A stretch of DNA of 64,000 nt. Origin: Arctopsyche grandis (taxonomy: Eukaryota > Arthropoda > Insecta > Trichoptera > Hydropsychidae). Location of the stretch: assembly GCF_051622035.1 (NCBI RefSeq), contig NC_135358.1:12592001-12656000 (forward strand). The letters are read 5' to 3'. A program made the translations under genes and the position numbers. Below, piece by piece: positions 1-14,600 of the stretch. How positions within the stretch are numbered: position 1 is the stretch's first letter; every line of letters begins with the position of its first letter. Under the pieces are notes generated by a model, which saw only the letters and a list, made by a program, of their open reading frames with translations, had not been told where the DNA came from and ran no database searches.

Positions 1-352
1 GCGAAAAGCTTCAGAAAAATTTCTTTGCGTCAGAGTTTATTTGCCGCAGGAAAAAATGTCGAGCTCGATGACATATCGTTGACATTTCCTTTTCGTGCCA
101 TCTCGTACTAGAAAACGAATGTGTATGTATACAACATAGAAAATGGGTTTAAACTATTGATATCATACATCAAATAAAACGGATAGAAAATGTATTGAAG
201 CTAAACTAACATATCAAAGCCATACCATTTTCAATATAATATACATATGCATATCTAACGCACACAGAAATCATCAGTGAAAGCTGTTTGAGTCTCTCGA
301 TAATGTACGTGTGAATATTCGCGAACATTATTTTTCATTTTTCACCTGCTTA

Positions 353-410
353 AATAAGTGAATACATGTCGAGACTCTTTAACTATAAGTGAATACATGT
401 CGAGAAAAAC
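353..410. repeat. short tandem direct duplication
   Basis: The motif aagtgaatacatgtcgaga followed by ctttaact occurs twice, about 33 bases apart. This looks like a simple local duplication; no function is implied. Confidence 0.7.
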
Positions 411-691
411 TTTAACTTTCATTTTAAAACAAATGTTGCCGTTTAAAACTGTTCATTTTTCATGCACATAGTAACTCACAACACAACGGATAGCGTATAC
501 ATACATTAATGTTTTATCATAATATATGTATGTATGTATGCTTGGTGTGAATAAAAAATATAAAAATATATACTTACAACAAACGCCAGCAAGTTTGCGT
601 ATAAGTTTCTTTCCATCATTGTAAAAATTCACATAATTTACTCTGTACATATGTACATATATTATCATGTGCTTTTTCAATTTTATTAATA

Positions 692-717
692 TTTCTTTTT
701 TTTTGTTTCAGGTAAGT
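692..717 (+). promoter_or_regulatory. candidate recursive splice (ratchet) site
   Basis: A pyrimidine-rich tract (692-708) runs into CAG at 709-711 and is followed at once by a perfect donor GTAAGT at 712-717, so a 3' splice site is fused to a 5' splice site with no exon between them. An attaat sequence at 685-690 could serve as branch point. In Drosophila, sites of this form allow stepwise removal of very long introns. Here it would fit a long + strand intron of twin. The sequence match is direct; the use of the site is inference. Confidence 0.45.
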
Positions 718-2419
718 TATTGTTTCAAAATACAAGGATACTGTACCATTTTCTCGAACATTTCGTGAGTTATATTGCAATATTTATTTTTATCTACATA
801 TGTATATGTATGATATCGAATAAGACTTAATGAGTTTACGAACAAAATTTTATTATCCATGTTTACTATATCTGATTTTTCACAATATAATTTGTGTCTA
901 TACCTAACTGGAAGTCCATGTTAATTATAAAGCAATCAAAAGCTGATTAATTTTATGACTTCTCACATTTACAATTGAATTTGAACGTTCTGAAAATTGT
1001 ATTTAAATACAAAAGATACCGACAATCAGCAGCACTGACCTGCTTTTACTGTTCCATGTTTATGAAATTGAATTGATTTTCCAGTTCGAGCGTGTATTCA
1101 GTATTGTTTTAATGTATTTCAGACGGTTGGTTTTTTTTATAATCGAAGGAAATTCGATCGCATGTCCCATTTAAATTTTTCTATTTGGTGCTGTGTGAGA
1201 CTAAATCCCACAATGTATTTTTAATCAGAGCGTCGAGTTAGCAGCTAGTTTCTTTTTGTGCTCATGTTGGGAAGTGGCTTTTCGTGCTTATCGCTCTCGG
1301 CGAGCGTGAAATGTCATTTTGGCGGCCTATTGTAGGTACGTACTTGACTATTGAATCGAACGAACATTTCACGACGTGTGCCTCAGCTTTGGATAGTATT
1401 CGCCTCGCCAATATCTATACAATAAATAGGCGGTCATTTGTCTGTGCACACAACTGGAAGAGATTGTTTTCTGCAAGCAGTCACTGTTATTTGAGTGTAT
1501 TCACGATGTGACGGTTTGGTCACAGTCGATTTAAGGATGATGCTCCAATATTATTTATCGTCTAAATGATAATAATATTTTGTTTTTGATTAGACATCCC
1601 AAGGTCCAAATTACATTTTAAAAGTTAATTTTGTTCATATTGATCGATTTTTACAAGCCTCTTCTAAGCTTGCCTTTGCTCGTTCGTCTGACAATATTTG
1701 GATTTGATATCCCGCATTCTTCCGATAATTTTGAAACTGCGATTTTTTTAAATTTACGTTTCATTGAAATGTACTATTAGCTATATTGTAGATAATCACT
1801 ACTTTTGGCATCGTATTTATGAAATTAAGAAGGGTAATGATTTGTTGTTGATTTTGTATGGAACAGTTTCATTCGCTTAAAATGAGCCAATTCTTAATAA
1901 GAGATGGTTAAATATGTATCATTTGCAATCGTGACACTATTTTGATAGTTAAATGTATTCGCTTTTTTTTTAATGATTTCAATTAGAGTTTATGTCGCAA
2001 TTTTAGTTATTACCGTTAGAAAAATTAACCGGAATTATAATTTTCGGTAAAGAAGATTGAAAAAAATTTCGTTTGAAAGTTGTCCAGAATACATACATTA
2101 TTAAAAAAGTTAATAGATACATCGAATGATTGTTAGATTAGCTTGTTGACAAGATTTGTAAATGAAGAATGGAAAAGTCGTCTATTTATTTATCTGCATT
2201 TATGAAATTCAGCAGCCCAAATTAAACAAATATCCAATGGTAATCTTGTTTATATGTAATTAGGCAATAACTTTAAAGCAACGAGATAGAAATATAGATC
2301 GAAGTACATATTCGTAGATGAAATTCGAATTTTGGTTGATAACGATTTGAGATTGAGAATCGCAATTTAACAAACACGTTTTTGTTGGATCATCACAATC
2401 GTCAGCGCATAAATAAACG

Positions 2420-2885
2420 GCGAATTTAATGATACATTTACGCGTTCAAAGTCGACGGAAGACGCGATCGAGCGAACCCGCCACCAGCGAAAGAACTTGT
2501 TCGAAAGTGTTACGGGCGATTTTCACGGACGAACTTCGGTCAATAAATTGTCCAAAAATCCGGACGTCGCATGGCGGCCGGACCGGAGAAATCCGGTTGT
2601 TTTCCGGAACAACATCGCGGAGACACGAACGGGCGGGTCAACGCGAAACCTTTTTTCCGCAGCGGGCCGGTCAGTGTGTCAGTGGGGCTGTCGCGGCCGA
2701 CGCAGACTCAACGGCATCGGCAACACCTACTTAACACCCAGCGACCGACCATCTCGTCATCTCCGACGGATGCTGGCTGTTGGCCGAAAATCGTTACGAG
2801 GCGCATCTGTTTTCCGATTGTAGTTAGCGCAGTGTGGCTGTCGATGGATCCAGTTGGTTCGCGTGCTTTTAATCGGCATTGTTAA
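2420..2885. other. GC- and CpG-rich block, possible promoter or 5' UTR exon
   Basis: This block is much richer in G+C and CpG than its surroundings, and three + strand frames stay open over it at once (101-108 codons). That is what low stop-codon density in GC-rich DNA gives, rather than a sign of coding. None of the three translations resembles a known protein. A transcription start region or untranslated first exon is plausible (TCAGT initiator-like motifs near 2665-2680), but no donor site or TATA box could be tied to it. Confidence 0.3.
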
Positions 2886-5800
2886 ATTCATTTGCTTTCA
2901 TTGACATTTATGTCAGATGTGATTATCGGAGAATTATTTACGATGCGTGTTTTCTCATATTAAAACCGATGTTCGTTTGGCTTCTATATTTAATGACTTT
3001 AATTTAACATCGCCGATATTAATCCTTTGTCGAACAATAAGTATCCATTTAAATACTAATGAAGGTCTACTTGAAATTTTGAAGTTGAATTTTAGTCAAT
3101 CAAAAGAGATTCTTTAGTGAAATTCCGTTCATCCCATTTTCAAACTATGTACATATTCATTTCTTTGTCTATTCATCTTGTCTTTTATGGGTACAAGTAA
3201 GATTAGAGAAAATAAAAAAAGGTATCGAACTTAAAGCTCTCAATATTCTGTCAAATCTAGATATCATTGACGTCAATTTACTGACTTTTTCATTATTTTC
3301 CTTAACATGTTAATTATTGTTACGGTTGCATAGTTTTTTTGCGGAATAGAACTAACTTATATGTGTAACGAGCACAACTTGTAAAATTTTGTAGGCAACA
3401 GTATAACAGCATACTATCATTAAATTTTATGAATTTGCTTTTATATCGTATAAAAGATTCAATAAATTGCCGATATTAATGTATTTATTGCTTGCGTGGG
3501 CTAGTCAGTGGCAAAACTGTGTCAAATTATATATGTACTTAATTATTTTTATATATTTAAAGTATGTATGTACATGTATTCAAAGAATTTTAAGAATAAA
3601 AATGTATTCGCCCACACTATACTAATGGGACATGTATGTATATTTACATACATATATACTCTGATATTTTCATTCCAAAACCTGTATGTAGATATGTACT
3701 CGATGATGAAGGTTCACAATATGTCTTAGGTAAGTTAATGCCTCGTGTAGTTGTTTTATATACATACATATAAATATTCGACATCCAGAGTAACAAGCGG
3801 CAATCAACTCTCTCCGTTCGATTCAATTTCCCTTTTTCTCTTTATAGTCGAATGAATTTGCCGTTGTAGTCGGGCAAATTGAGCGGTTGCACGGGAGATA
3901 GTTACTGCTGCCGGTTTGCGATAACTCGACACACGTTTGACATTTTATCGATTGTTTATTCGACGATTTCTCTTCTTGTAAATAAATACGTGTACGCTAA
4001 AAAAAGTATACGCCGAGAACGGTTAGTCGCTTCGTCGAATTTAGCGCGAAAATGAACTATAATCGACCGACAAATTTCTTCTACTTTCGTGCGATTAAAG
4101 TAAAATGTGTCAGCCAGTCTTGCCTCGAACAATGCGGCGATAAAAATTCATCTGACATGGATTAATACGCAATTGAATGCATAATTGTCTATTGCACACA
4201 TCTGTGGGAACTCACCTTTTGAATGTTGCGGTTTTGCTAATTACGCGCTTATACAATGGCCGAGTCGCACGCTTTCACCCGTCCACTATATTGTCGTCTT
4301 ATCATTGAAACTTTGCACATAAACACTTTAATAGCAAATATAATGTCTATTGATTATTTCGTACAATTAAATAATGTATGCGCACAATGAGACGAAGATA
4401 ATAGATGTGATTTTTATCCTGAACACACGTCGTGCATCAGTTCGTTTTACATGTTGCTTAGAATCGACATTATTGTGTTTATGTATGTATGTAGATACAT
4501 ACGTTGAATCGAAAGTTATGCGCGTGGGTTGGAAATTATTAACTCGTGCTAGAAAGGTTTAGTTCACTAAAACAACTTTGCATAGATGCGTGTGTGAATT
4601 CATAGATCATTTCTCAAAATATACACTTATCGTTTGTTTTTTTTATTATTATGAACTGTTGAATTTCGTTTGTGGTGTGTTTGCACTTGACGTATAAACT
4701 AAATTATTTACATTTACGCTGTTGATATTTATCTTCGAAACTATTGCGGCTTGTAATTTTTCTTACTGTGCGATAAAGAACGTATTCAGATTAATTTAAT
4801 AAAATTTCTTATATCTTGATACGCACGGAAAATATTTTGTACTCGGACCATTAACACGGTAAATTTCAAAATTAGGCTTCCAAATATGCTTTTGAACGCA
4901 ACTTGAATTTACGTGGATCGAAGAAGTTTGCACAATTCGAAATTTTCCTATAGCTATCCCAACATTTCAACGAATTTTGTGTGGGTAGCTTTTTACACAT
5001 CGTCGAGCAGTGTTTATGTTACATGATTATTTTTCTCTTACAATACAATGCTTATTTAACGAATGAAATCGAAAACCATGATCGTATCTATTTTTTTGAC
5101 CGCTCGTGTGCAATTTTATAATGCTTTAGGCTGTTTTTTTTTAATGACGGATGCGATCACAGCATTTTTGAATGTTGACACGTCTTCTCCTCGGTTTTAT
5201 CGCTGTAAGGAAATCTTTTTGTTTTTTTTTTATTATATTGTACGTGATCTATTTAATAGGGATGCTTATCTGTTATGATGTCCAGAAAACTTTTGTCCTC
5301 GTTTTCCTGTCCGTATGAGAACCTCGTAAAGTTTTATTACGTGCGTTGGATGTTGTTCATTATGCGCAATGCATCGTTGCATTTCAAGTGCATTCTCTAC
5401 CGAATAAGAATTTTTGAAGATGATGTTATCGTCGATAACTTTTTTACGTTGAAACATAACTAGATTGTGTGTTGAATCGCTCCATTTAATGAATACAATA
5501 ACGGAGTGCGTTCATATTAATTTCAGTCGACGGGATAAATGCACGTGTGCCAGATTGATATGTAAAGATATCGCATCCTTATGCTTTTTCTAAACGTACT
5601 TGTATGCGAGTGCTGCAATTCGTATATGACTCGCGTTGCGAAATGAATATATATCGCTGTTGATCGTTGATGATTATGGAGAGGCCTTCGTCCACTCAGA
5701 GAGATGATGGTCGACGATACGTTCTTTGATGCAGTTGATGCGCAAAAAAAGTCCTCGTCAACCGCAAATGAAATGCAAAATAAACTACGGCTTTGCAAAG

Positions 5801-8449
5801 TATGTCTCGCGATTTGAGCGCTTCTTTTGTGCTAAGACGATGCAAGTGGGCCGTGAGAAGCGTTCTTGAACTGTACTATTTTTCATCGGGGTTGTATCGT
5901 TCAATAAAAAGGAATTTAGGTTTGTTCTATGCATACTGGGGTACATAATGATCAACGCTTGAATGTAATTATTCTCGCTTGAAACTTATATACTTCTTAA
6001 TTAGTTTTTTCCTGCGCTAGTTTTATTCTATCGTACTTATTGTGTGGCACAAAATTTGCGGTTGTGATTTGAAAAGAAAAACAATATAGCAGATCATATT
6101 ACGACTATACTACGAATTCACCATGTTTTTTTTTTACTTTAGTATGCCGATTCCACAGTCAAGAACGTGATTTGCTTATTTTATGCACAGATTCAGTTCA
6201 AATCAATAATAGACAATTATTCTAAAGGTTTACAAAAATTAGTTAAGCATTTTTTTAAGAATCATCGTTGTCTTCATTGAACACCGTTTGGCATCTGAAT
6301 TCTTAAAGCTTGTAAACTCAAAATGACGATCGATTAAAAAGTCGATTTTAGTAATTTTCTTTAATGAATTAAGCTTTAATTTTTTTTTGCCTAAATTTCT
6401 CTTTCTTTTTTTAATCTTATAAATACAATGACCCAATTCCAAATAGTCATGTGTAGTTTATTTTACCTGAATAATGAAACTACATATGTATATGTGTTTA
6501 ATTTTCATTTGTACGTGTCAATGTCACGTCAGTTATTGACACGTGTGTTATGCTTGAAGTGTCTGAATTTAATTTTCAATATTCAAATGAAACGAATTGG
6601 TGCACCGTTTTCTAAATTGGAAAATATTATTCCGTACCACGTGGTGGTTGACTACTGCTGGCATGCCAATAATTAGATTCATCGATTAACAATTATGATT
6701 AAATTTAACTCTAACTCGTACGACGGTATTGTGAGCGTAGTTGACGACAATAACATTACGTAAAAACATCAGTATTTCTTTTATTTTTATCAAATCGATG
6801 CGTGACGATGCCTTCTGTAGTCGTCCGAGATGAACGGTCGTGTTGTTAATTAATTTTGAAATACTGTGTTCGTTTTATTAACGATTTTTTTTGTAAAGTT
6901 TCGTGGCACCTGGCCGCATCATTACAACACCAATTAGATTATAACACGACAAGAAGCGATCATCGCTAATTAATTAATATGCGTAATTTTCGCGTGTTGT
7001 CAGTTTGTTTGTGTGTTTTAGACGTAGCGTAGGGGATCTTGTGTAATAATACAACTCGTTTTATTGTAGCAAATTCTCTGAACCAACTCCGTACTTTTGT
7101 GTTAATAAAAGTCAGAAACTCTGTCTTCCTACGCTGTTTTCCCACGTGGTTTTGTAACCTGTCGTGGAACCATTCACTTGTTCCCATTGTAGTTTTAACT
7201 ATCGATATGGATAAAATGTGCACTACGAGTTTATGAAACAGTGATTTTGAATTTTATTATTATGTTTATATGCTATTAGATTTTTTTTTAATAATTCCAG
7301 GCTTTTAATTTTTTATATAATATGAGATTAAAAGATGGCCACAATTCAATACTATAAAAATGAGTCGCATGCAAATATTTTGCTAGCCTTGTTTTGTATT
7401 CAGTACTGTATACGACATGGATAACATGCTTATTCAATTAAAGCTACAATTTCATGTTAATCGAAATGTTCCATATTGAACCAAAAATGAGACTCGAGAT
7501 GGCTTTTTATTCCATGTATTTTTCTTACATTAATCCGTTTTCGCGAATTTGCGGGGAGAGTTCAGAATAAAGTTTTTTGTTTATGAGGTCTGTAGGTGGT
7601 GTTATAGGAGTTATATCTGGAATACGAGCCGACTAGTGCTAACTCTCAAAGAGAAAAGCTAAAGTTATCCAAATTTAATTTACTATGAACCGTAATATAA
7701 TATATTTATAGGTATCTGGTTAAGAAACTCTTAGTTGGCTAGTGTAATACCTACTATAAGTGAATTTTATTGAACCGGTGCGCTTCTAGATATTGCGTTA
7801 TATACATACATATCTGTGATGTAAATGCTAATTCGAAGGGGATTACGCGGTCGCATGGACCCCATGAATACGCCATTTTATTCGCCAAGGTGGATTCTAA
7901 GCCTGGGTAATGCTTTTAGTGGCCAAAGCGTATTACTGTTTCAAATGCTCAACGACCCATTAGGTTGCGTACTGTTTGCCCTCATGTACATTTGTGAGTA
8001 AAAGCATACGTTGAACGCACAATGTAATCGTAACGTTTGAAGGACATAAACCAATGACCCGATCTTTTTATTGATATAATCTGATTGATAAATACACCAT
8101 GCAATATCGTGTCTTCTTTGTAACAAAATATGTGTGGACAACAATTGACGAGTAAGCATTTATTTTTAATTAAATCCTTTGAAAACATGTATGCTTTTTT
8201 TGAGACGAATATGTACTTAAACTATTCTGAATCAACAAAAATCCAATTATGAGAAATGTACTTCAAATCAGTATTGATTTTTTTATAAAATATCATTAAT
8301 TGGAGTGAAGTTTGCTAATGCGGAAATAATATCTGATTTTCTGGACCGATTTGATAATTCTGCAGTACATAATGACACTATTCGAATTTCGCAACTGGTG
8401 TGACAACATAAATCTAAAATTTAACCAGTCGGATGCTGTGATTCCCGCA
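2886..8449. other. AT-rich non-coding stretch
   Basis: Nothing recognisable beyond short microsatellite patches (TATG/CATA near 3600-3770 and 4480-4510) and poly-T runs. A TAG|GTAAGT junction at about 3726-3734 resembles a splice junction but lacks a good pyrimidine tract. The open frames are all below 95 codons and look random. Confidence 0.5.
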
Positions 8450-8452
8450 TTA

Positions 8453-8663
8453 AGGTCTGTTCATACATAGTGTGCACTTATCTGCTGCAGCAGGCAACCT
8501 GCTAATACGGACAGTATTTTTTGGTACTTTCTATATGGACGCAGTCATCCTCCATTCGCGCATTCATACGCGTCCATACATGTATAATGTACCAAAGAAT
8601 ACTATCTGTACTTGCAGGTTGCCTGCTGCTGCCGATACGTGCCTACTAAGTATGAACAGACCT
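8453..8663. mobile_element. MITE with long terminal inverted repeats
   Basis: The 211-bp segment is almost entirely an inverted repeat. Its left arm begins aggtctgttcatac; its right arm, read on the other strand, begins the same way and stays similar for about 80 bases, including a shared gcaggcaacctgc block. It is flanked by the trinucleotide tta on both sides (8450-8452 and 8664-8666). A 3-bp TTA/TWA duplication with A/G-starting ends is typical of PIF/Harbinger MITEs, so I assign it there tentatively. It encodes nothing. Confidence 0.75.
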
Positions 8664-8666
8664 TTA

Positions 8667-11600
8667 TAGTGTTGTGCCCGTTGATTTCAACGGGCTATTT
8701 GCGCTCATTATACGCTCACCGCGCCGTTCGCCCACTTCGAAATGATGAATGAATGTGTGTGTGTGTGTGTGTGTCTTTTTGGATGTGTGTTTGTGTATAC
8801 GCTCCCGCGTATCTGACGCTGACGTCACCCGTTCCAACTCAGGCGCTCAATTTCAGGAACACATGTCAAATGTTCAGGTCCCCACTTCCCCGCGTCTTCT
8901 CGACACGATCGGTCGTCTCGCCATATTTCTATGCATTACGTTTACTCCTGGTATTCTTAAATTTGTTTTTTTTTTTAATCTCTATACTTGTCCAAGCATT
9001 CGCACATACAAACATACATACATACATACATCCCGTCCGTTTTTATATATATTAATTAATATAATCTAAAATCATCATAATGAATCTTCTTTCTAAAATC
9101 ATACTTAAAAAAAACTTTCACAATAAATTACATATATCATCTTTGGGTGTCATTTCATCGGTCCTATCATAGTTTGTTCTTGAATAATTTTGATTAATTT
9201 TACTGTTTTGTGTCAAACCTCCGATGGTTCAGATATATCTACGTTATATTATATTATATATCTACAGATATTACTTAGGGGGGGGGTGGCCTCATATTGA
9301 GGGCTTTAAGGGTCAAATTTCCTGACCTTTAAAGCGGGATCTAATATAACTACGTACATATATGCGCATGTGTTTCGCTCCGAGCTAAGAAAAAAGCTCG
9401 AAGGGGCTGTCGACAATATATTCCATTGATGAGATCCAAGTAATGCACAAAGTTTCCGAAAGTGATGGTTTGAATGTATGAGCAGCTAAGTCGTAGTAAT
9501 ATACTAGTTTGAAGATGACTAATCTTTACAATATTTTTCTATATACATTTTCCGTATTTTTCAACCACGTTTTGTATACATATTGACAGTCGATACTTAG
9601 CATACATTTGATTATTTTATTATGATATCAAAAGTGTGATGATAAAATATTATTTATTGGGGACTCGGACATAGAAGATAACGAGTCCTGCCTTACTTAT
9701 GCAACAGAACGTCCCTTTTAATAGGGCCCTCTCTACTCTATCGTACATTTCCACTTCACACGAGTTTATCGTCAGGCGATAGTGCCAACACCAATAAACT
9801 GGCCTGGCTTATCTTCACGACTCGGTCCGAGATCGACTCTCCCTCCATTCAATCATCGCCCACGCTTCTCCTTGATCGTTCCAGCTCGTCTCACGCCGAT
9901 CTATATACACAATATATCGTATATATATAATTATTTTTCGTCCAATCGACGACTCGGGTAAATAGGAAGAGGCTAGTAAAATATCAAGCACGGCCGTGCG
10001 AACAAGCCATTCGCGAAACGATGACGCGCCATACAAGAGATGATAAAAATGGACTTTGCCTGCTAAGAAGATAAATAGCCGCGAACGTTTCGGTATTGAA
10101 AGTATGGCACCGTTTCGAATCGGCGTGTTTAGCCTTCTAATAAAATGCTATTTTTCTCGGAGCGAAAAAGCACAAAAGGTTCGAAATTCCGCCATTGTTT
10201 TACGCCGTTGACCCAACGGATGACTTCGAGCAAGCGCGTGCTTATTCGTCTCATACAGGGTATTATTCCGTATCTAATAAATACATACGTAATGTATCTT
10301 ACGTAGTTCGCTCGGCTTACTGGCGAAGCGGTAGGTAGTATTGCATTAAGATTGGATTTTATGTATTTCGTCATTCAATATTCGATACATGTCGACTCAA
10401 GCCTTTACTCGAGACGACGAGCGCTGGAGCCAATATGGTTTTCAATACGAACTGATCAAATAAATTTTCCCGTATCCAACTGAAATTTGCTTCATATTAA
10501 GTGCTTGAAATATGATGCATACCGAATATGTAGTGCGGACTCATATATACATAAGGCAAACAGCATATGTATGTTCAAATATTCAAGGTATTCGCATAAA
10601 CTTCCAATACCTAGTTTGTTCCATTCCTGCCGGGATTACATAACTTTCATACATTGAATTTCGCAAATGTGAATCTATTCATCTGTATGTATGTACATCC
10701 TATCGAGTATCAACTAAGCACTTTCTTTGCCCAACTAGCTATATTATCTTTGTTTTGCATTTTACTCAGGTGTACTACTTTCAATTCCTTTTACGTATCA
10801 TCAAAATTTCACATGTGTATATTTAGACGTATATTCAAACACGTCTGTCGTATATCGATTGATATGTGAGATTTCAATTTAATTATTTCCTAAGTTCAAG
10901 TCCTAACTGATATAATATGTATGGCAGCGTCGTCATCAACGATTTGTTATATAAAATTATGGATACTTATTATAAAATTATACATAGATAGTTATAAAAT
11001 TATAGACATTTGTCATCACCGACGAAATTGGTACTTTTCAAGCATGGCAGAACATCATAAAATGGTCAAATGCGAATATCGGTTTTTATAATAATTTTTT
11101 TAACGATTTTTTTTTTCTCATGTTTGTTGTGATATTTACTGTTCCAGTGAGTGTTACTTACATATGTGTTTTACAACAAATGCTAGAATTCAATATGGTT
11201 TTTTTTTTGATATTTCAGAATAAGTGTGTACGTAAAATGATAAAATTATTTACAATTTTTATACTACTAAAATATCCCATAAGATAAAATTAATCTTAAT
11301 TAAATAATATTAATATCCCATAAGATAAAATAAAATTCACGGGAAGCACGTTTACACTTGATTAAACTTTCGCGTACAAGGGTTTCTTGTAAAAACTTTC
11401 ACTTGCGACGTTTTTGGTCTAAATTCAAATTTACTGACACACTTATGCTTTGTAAGTATTGTGGAGCACATAATATAATATAATGACCGGCAACCTGTAT
11501 GCAGTGAAACAGGATAAGATTACAAGTGCAATTTATACAAGTCTTAAAACCCGGCATATGAGCTGGTCACTTGCACCGATGCACTTTATTTAACAACTTT

Positions 11601-14600
11601 AGTTAGAATCGTATAAACAAAAAGCACGAATCGATATACATGTGTATGCGTAATTTATAGTGCAAATATAACACTTTATCAACAAATACTATCTACGACA
11701 ATTTACCATCGCTACGCTAATAACTTTCATTCTAAAAATGTCTGCACGATTAAAGGCAAACCTACGTTTGAAATTCAAGTTCGCCTCGTCGACGTTATCC
11801 GTTGACAAACTCGGATATATTTTAACTGATGGTCATCTGCGACATGTGGCTATTTATCACTTGATTTATACTTCTCACAACCGAGCGCACGTATATAATA
11901 TGCGGTTAATATAATTTACTATTTTTGCACGTCATTTGAGACCGGGTGATTCATACAAAACCACTAACTGAATGCTTTGAAATACGTACCTGTGTCGCAC
12001 CTATAAATCCGTGTCACCTGTTAAGTGCTGCTTATCCGACCATCCCTTTATTAGCTCATACGTTTTTAAATTTAATTTTATGTTTATTGTTCATTTGTAT
12101 CGGGAGTTCGATTGAAGCTTTTGTGCAATTTGCAATTTTGATTTGTACTCGGCGTATTTAATTCAACGGGTTGCCTTTAATGTTTTAACCATGAATCATT
12201 CATAATTGTATTAAACAAATGTAAATTGCACGCGTTCGAAATAAATCTGGAAAGCTTTACGTTACTTCAGGTGACATTACCCACCCACGTATCCCGTTCA
12301 CGTTTCCCGTCTACTCTCCGGGCAATATTTTCATTTTAATTGCTATCGTTTTATTGCCGATGTGAGTAATGTGCGATTCGGTTCATTTTTAACAAATGCG
12401 TTGGTACCTACTTTCCGAATAAATGCGAACTTTCTCTGTGGAACTCTCGTCATTGTCTTCTTTTTGTGTGGGATGTGACGGAAACGCTTCATTGTTTAAT
12501 TATGGCATGGAATTAAGACTCATTTATACGGATTTGTGCATTTCGTAGTTACATTATTCTTTCATATACCAGTGGTACCAAACTTTTATATGTAGATGCT
12601 TGCTACTTTTTAAAAATTAATTATTTTTTATATAATTACATGTTTTTATATTTTATTAATGATTTTTGATTCATTCATATATGTACATACCATACTACAT
12701 TGATAAAAATGTCAGGATTTCGCTTGGAAAATTTACGTATTTGAATTCGATTTGAGCTGAGACCTGCTCAAAAGTTCTTATTGAACTAAATTACTGTCCA
12801 ATTTATTTCTTTGTTTAAAGCTTAGATCACTCAATACAAAAATTCACACAAGTTAAAAATAGTAGTGATCAAATCGATTTCAATGAGAAAGTTTCGAATG
12901 TTAGTTATCCATTAATTTTATTTCTACCCTTTGAATCCCCGAATCTAGTTCACTGTTTTACGGAATGAAATCCGGTCTTTTAGTGCATAAAGCCTATGGT
13001 TGAATAAAACTGATATTTATCATCACTTCAGCACAAAGTTTGATATAATTTTCTCAAGTCATCTAGTTAATGTAATTAAAATGGTTTTAAGTACACCTAA
13101 TTAAGGGAGAAAAATTGTGCTACAAAAATAAGTCGCAAACGAGTTACGCAGCCTTACCCTACTGAAAATATAATATTTATTCCGATCTCCACGAATTCGT
13201 TCGCGATCTTTGAGGGAATGAGTAGGTAGGTGGTCTAATCGCCCTCTGTGGAAGTTGAATTGCGGTAAATTTTTCATCTCCTCTATCGCGATTAGTCCTG
13301 TGATTATCAAGATTTTACGGAGAGCGGTTCTTACGTCGCAAACTGTGCTTAACCGTAGGACGTCAAAAGCGTATTGTCCTTAAAAGCTTGTTCTTTGGAC
13401 AATTTTGTCATTGACATTAACTCGCAATGCGGGAAGCGCTTGCTCTTGACACGTTGATATATCTGGATCGTTGTGTAGCGGCTTTTGCGTTTTGCGGGCG
13501 CTCGTCAAGACCCTAAAGTTTTGTAACGACTGTTTAAATCTGTCGCCAAGTGTTCCGAACAGAGACTGCGATCGCCGTTTAAATTATCTGATTAATAAGT
13601 ATAGTAAGAAGTGACGTTTTAAAGGTCACGGAAATCTCCTGTCGTAATTTATACCCCAGGTGCATTTTGCTCATTATCAGAATTGGAATAGATTGAATTT
13701 AGAATGTTGCACGTGGAAGAAGTAATGCATACTCTACATACTTTGAGCTCAACTTCTTCACCATGACATATTTTATTTTAAAAATCAACACCACAGAGAC
13801 TTAACAGGTAGCCCCAAAGCGTCACTGTGGTTATAATACAAATATAAGTTAAAACAAATCAAGTAAGAAATATGTACATATAATAAAAAAACAAATAAAT
13901 AAGATTTGAAAAATTATATCGTGCTATTTAGGATGTGTTCCACCAATTCAACATAACTGGCATTGAAGAGGTCCAAGTAATGTGCCAGTAAGTTAAGAAG
14001 TAATGTGCTATACATATGCTTAGCTACACGCCCATTGCTATTTCAGTCTTTTCAATCACTCAGTTATATTTGTCAATTGAAGATGCCTCTCATCCACATG
14101 TTACTGTTTTTTGATTTTCCATACGCACATTGTTTTGTTTTTATTATTACAAATCTTTTATAGGAACGTAAGAAGCTGCCTAAAAATAGTTTTTTTTTTA
14201 TTATCAGGGTTTGAACTTGGAACATTACTGTTATTGCAATATGTACATGTGTATATACAGAGTTCAATTACCAAAGTACATAATTGTTGTGAATACCAGC
14301 TCAAAATTAAATCGAGATCTATAATTCGCAATCATTTGTTTCTTTTATACATACACTAGAGAACGGTTGATGAATCACATCAATTGGAAGACCGGATTGA
14401 AAATTATTTTGCGGTATCGATTGTTGTGTCTTAACTTTTCAACAATTAGGATGTATTACCAATAATATTGTAAGATGCAAATATGCTTAGACTTTTGATA
14501 GGCTATCGTTCATGGACCTTCCATAGTAACAGCAAACTCTGAGCTATCGATGCGTGTAGATAATAGGGTTTACCGTAATTCTGTATTTCGTATTAGCGAG

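Larger units (their letters stand above)
1..2419. other. AT-rich non-coding stretch
   Basis: No coding exon is recognisable on either strand. The open frames are short (75 codons or fewer) and have no protein-like composition. The stretch contains TATG/CATA microsatellite patches (for example around 519-541), a short direct duplication (353-410) and a recursive-splice-like site (709-717). I infer that it is intronic, because the splice-like site is on the + strand and the next + strand gene (twin) lacks its 5' exons. Intergenic sequence is the alternative. Confidence 0.5.

Noticed and set aside
2429..2885. Three overlapping 101-108 codon frames
   Set aside because: All three are open because the block is GC-rich; mutually exclusive and without similarity. 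Kept only as a GC-rich block.
3720..3735. TAG|GTAAGT junction as a second recursive splice site
   Set aside because: The pyrimidine tract is poor and the acceptor is TAG; much weaker than the site at 709-717.
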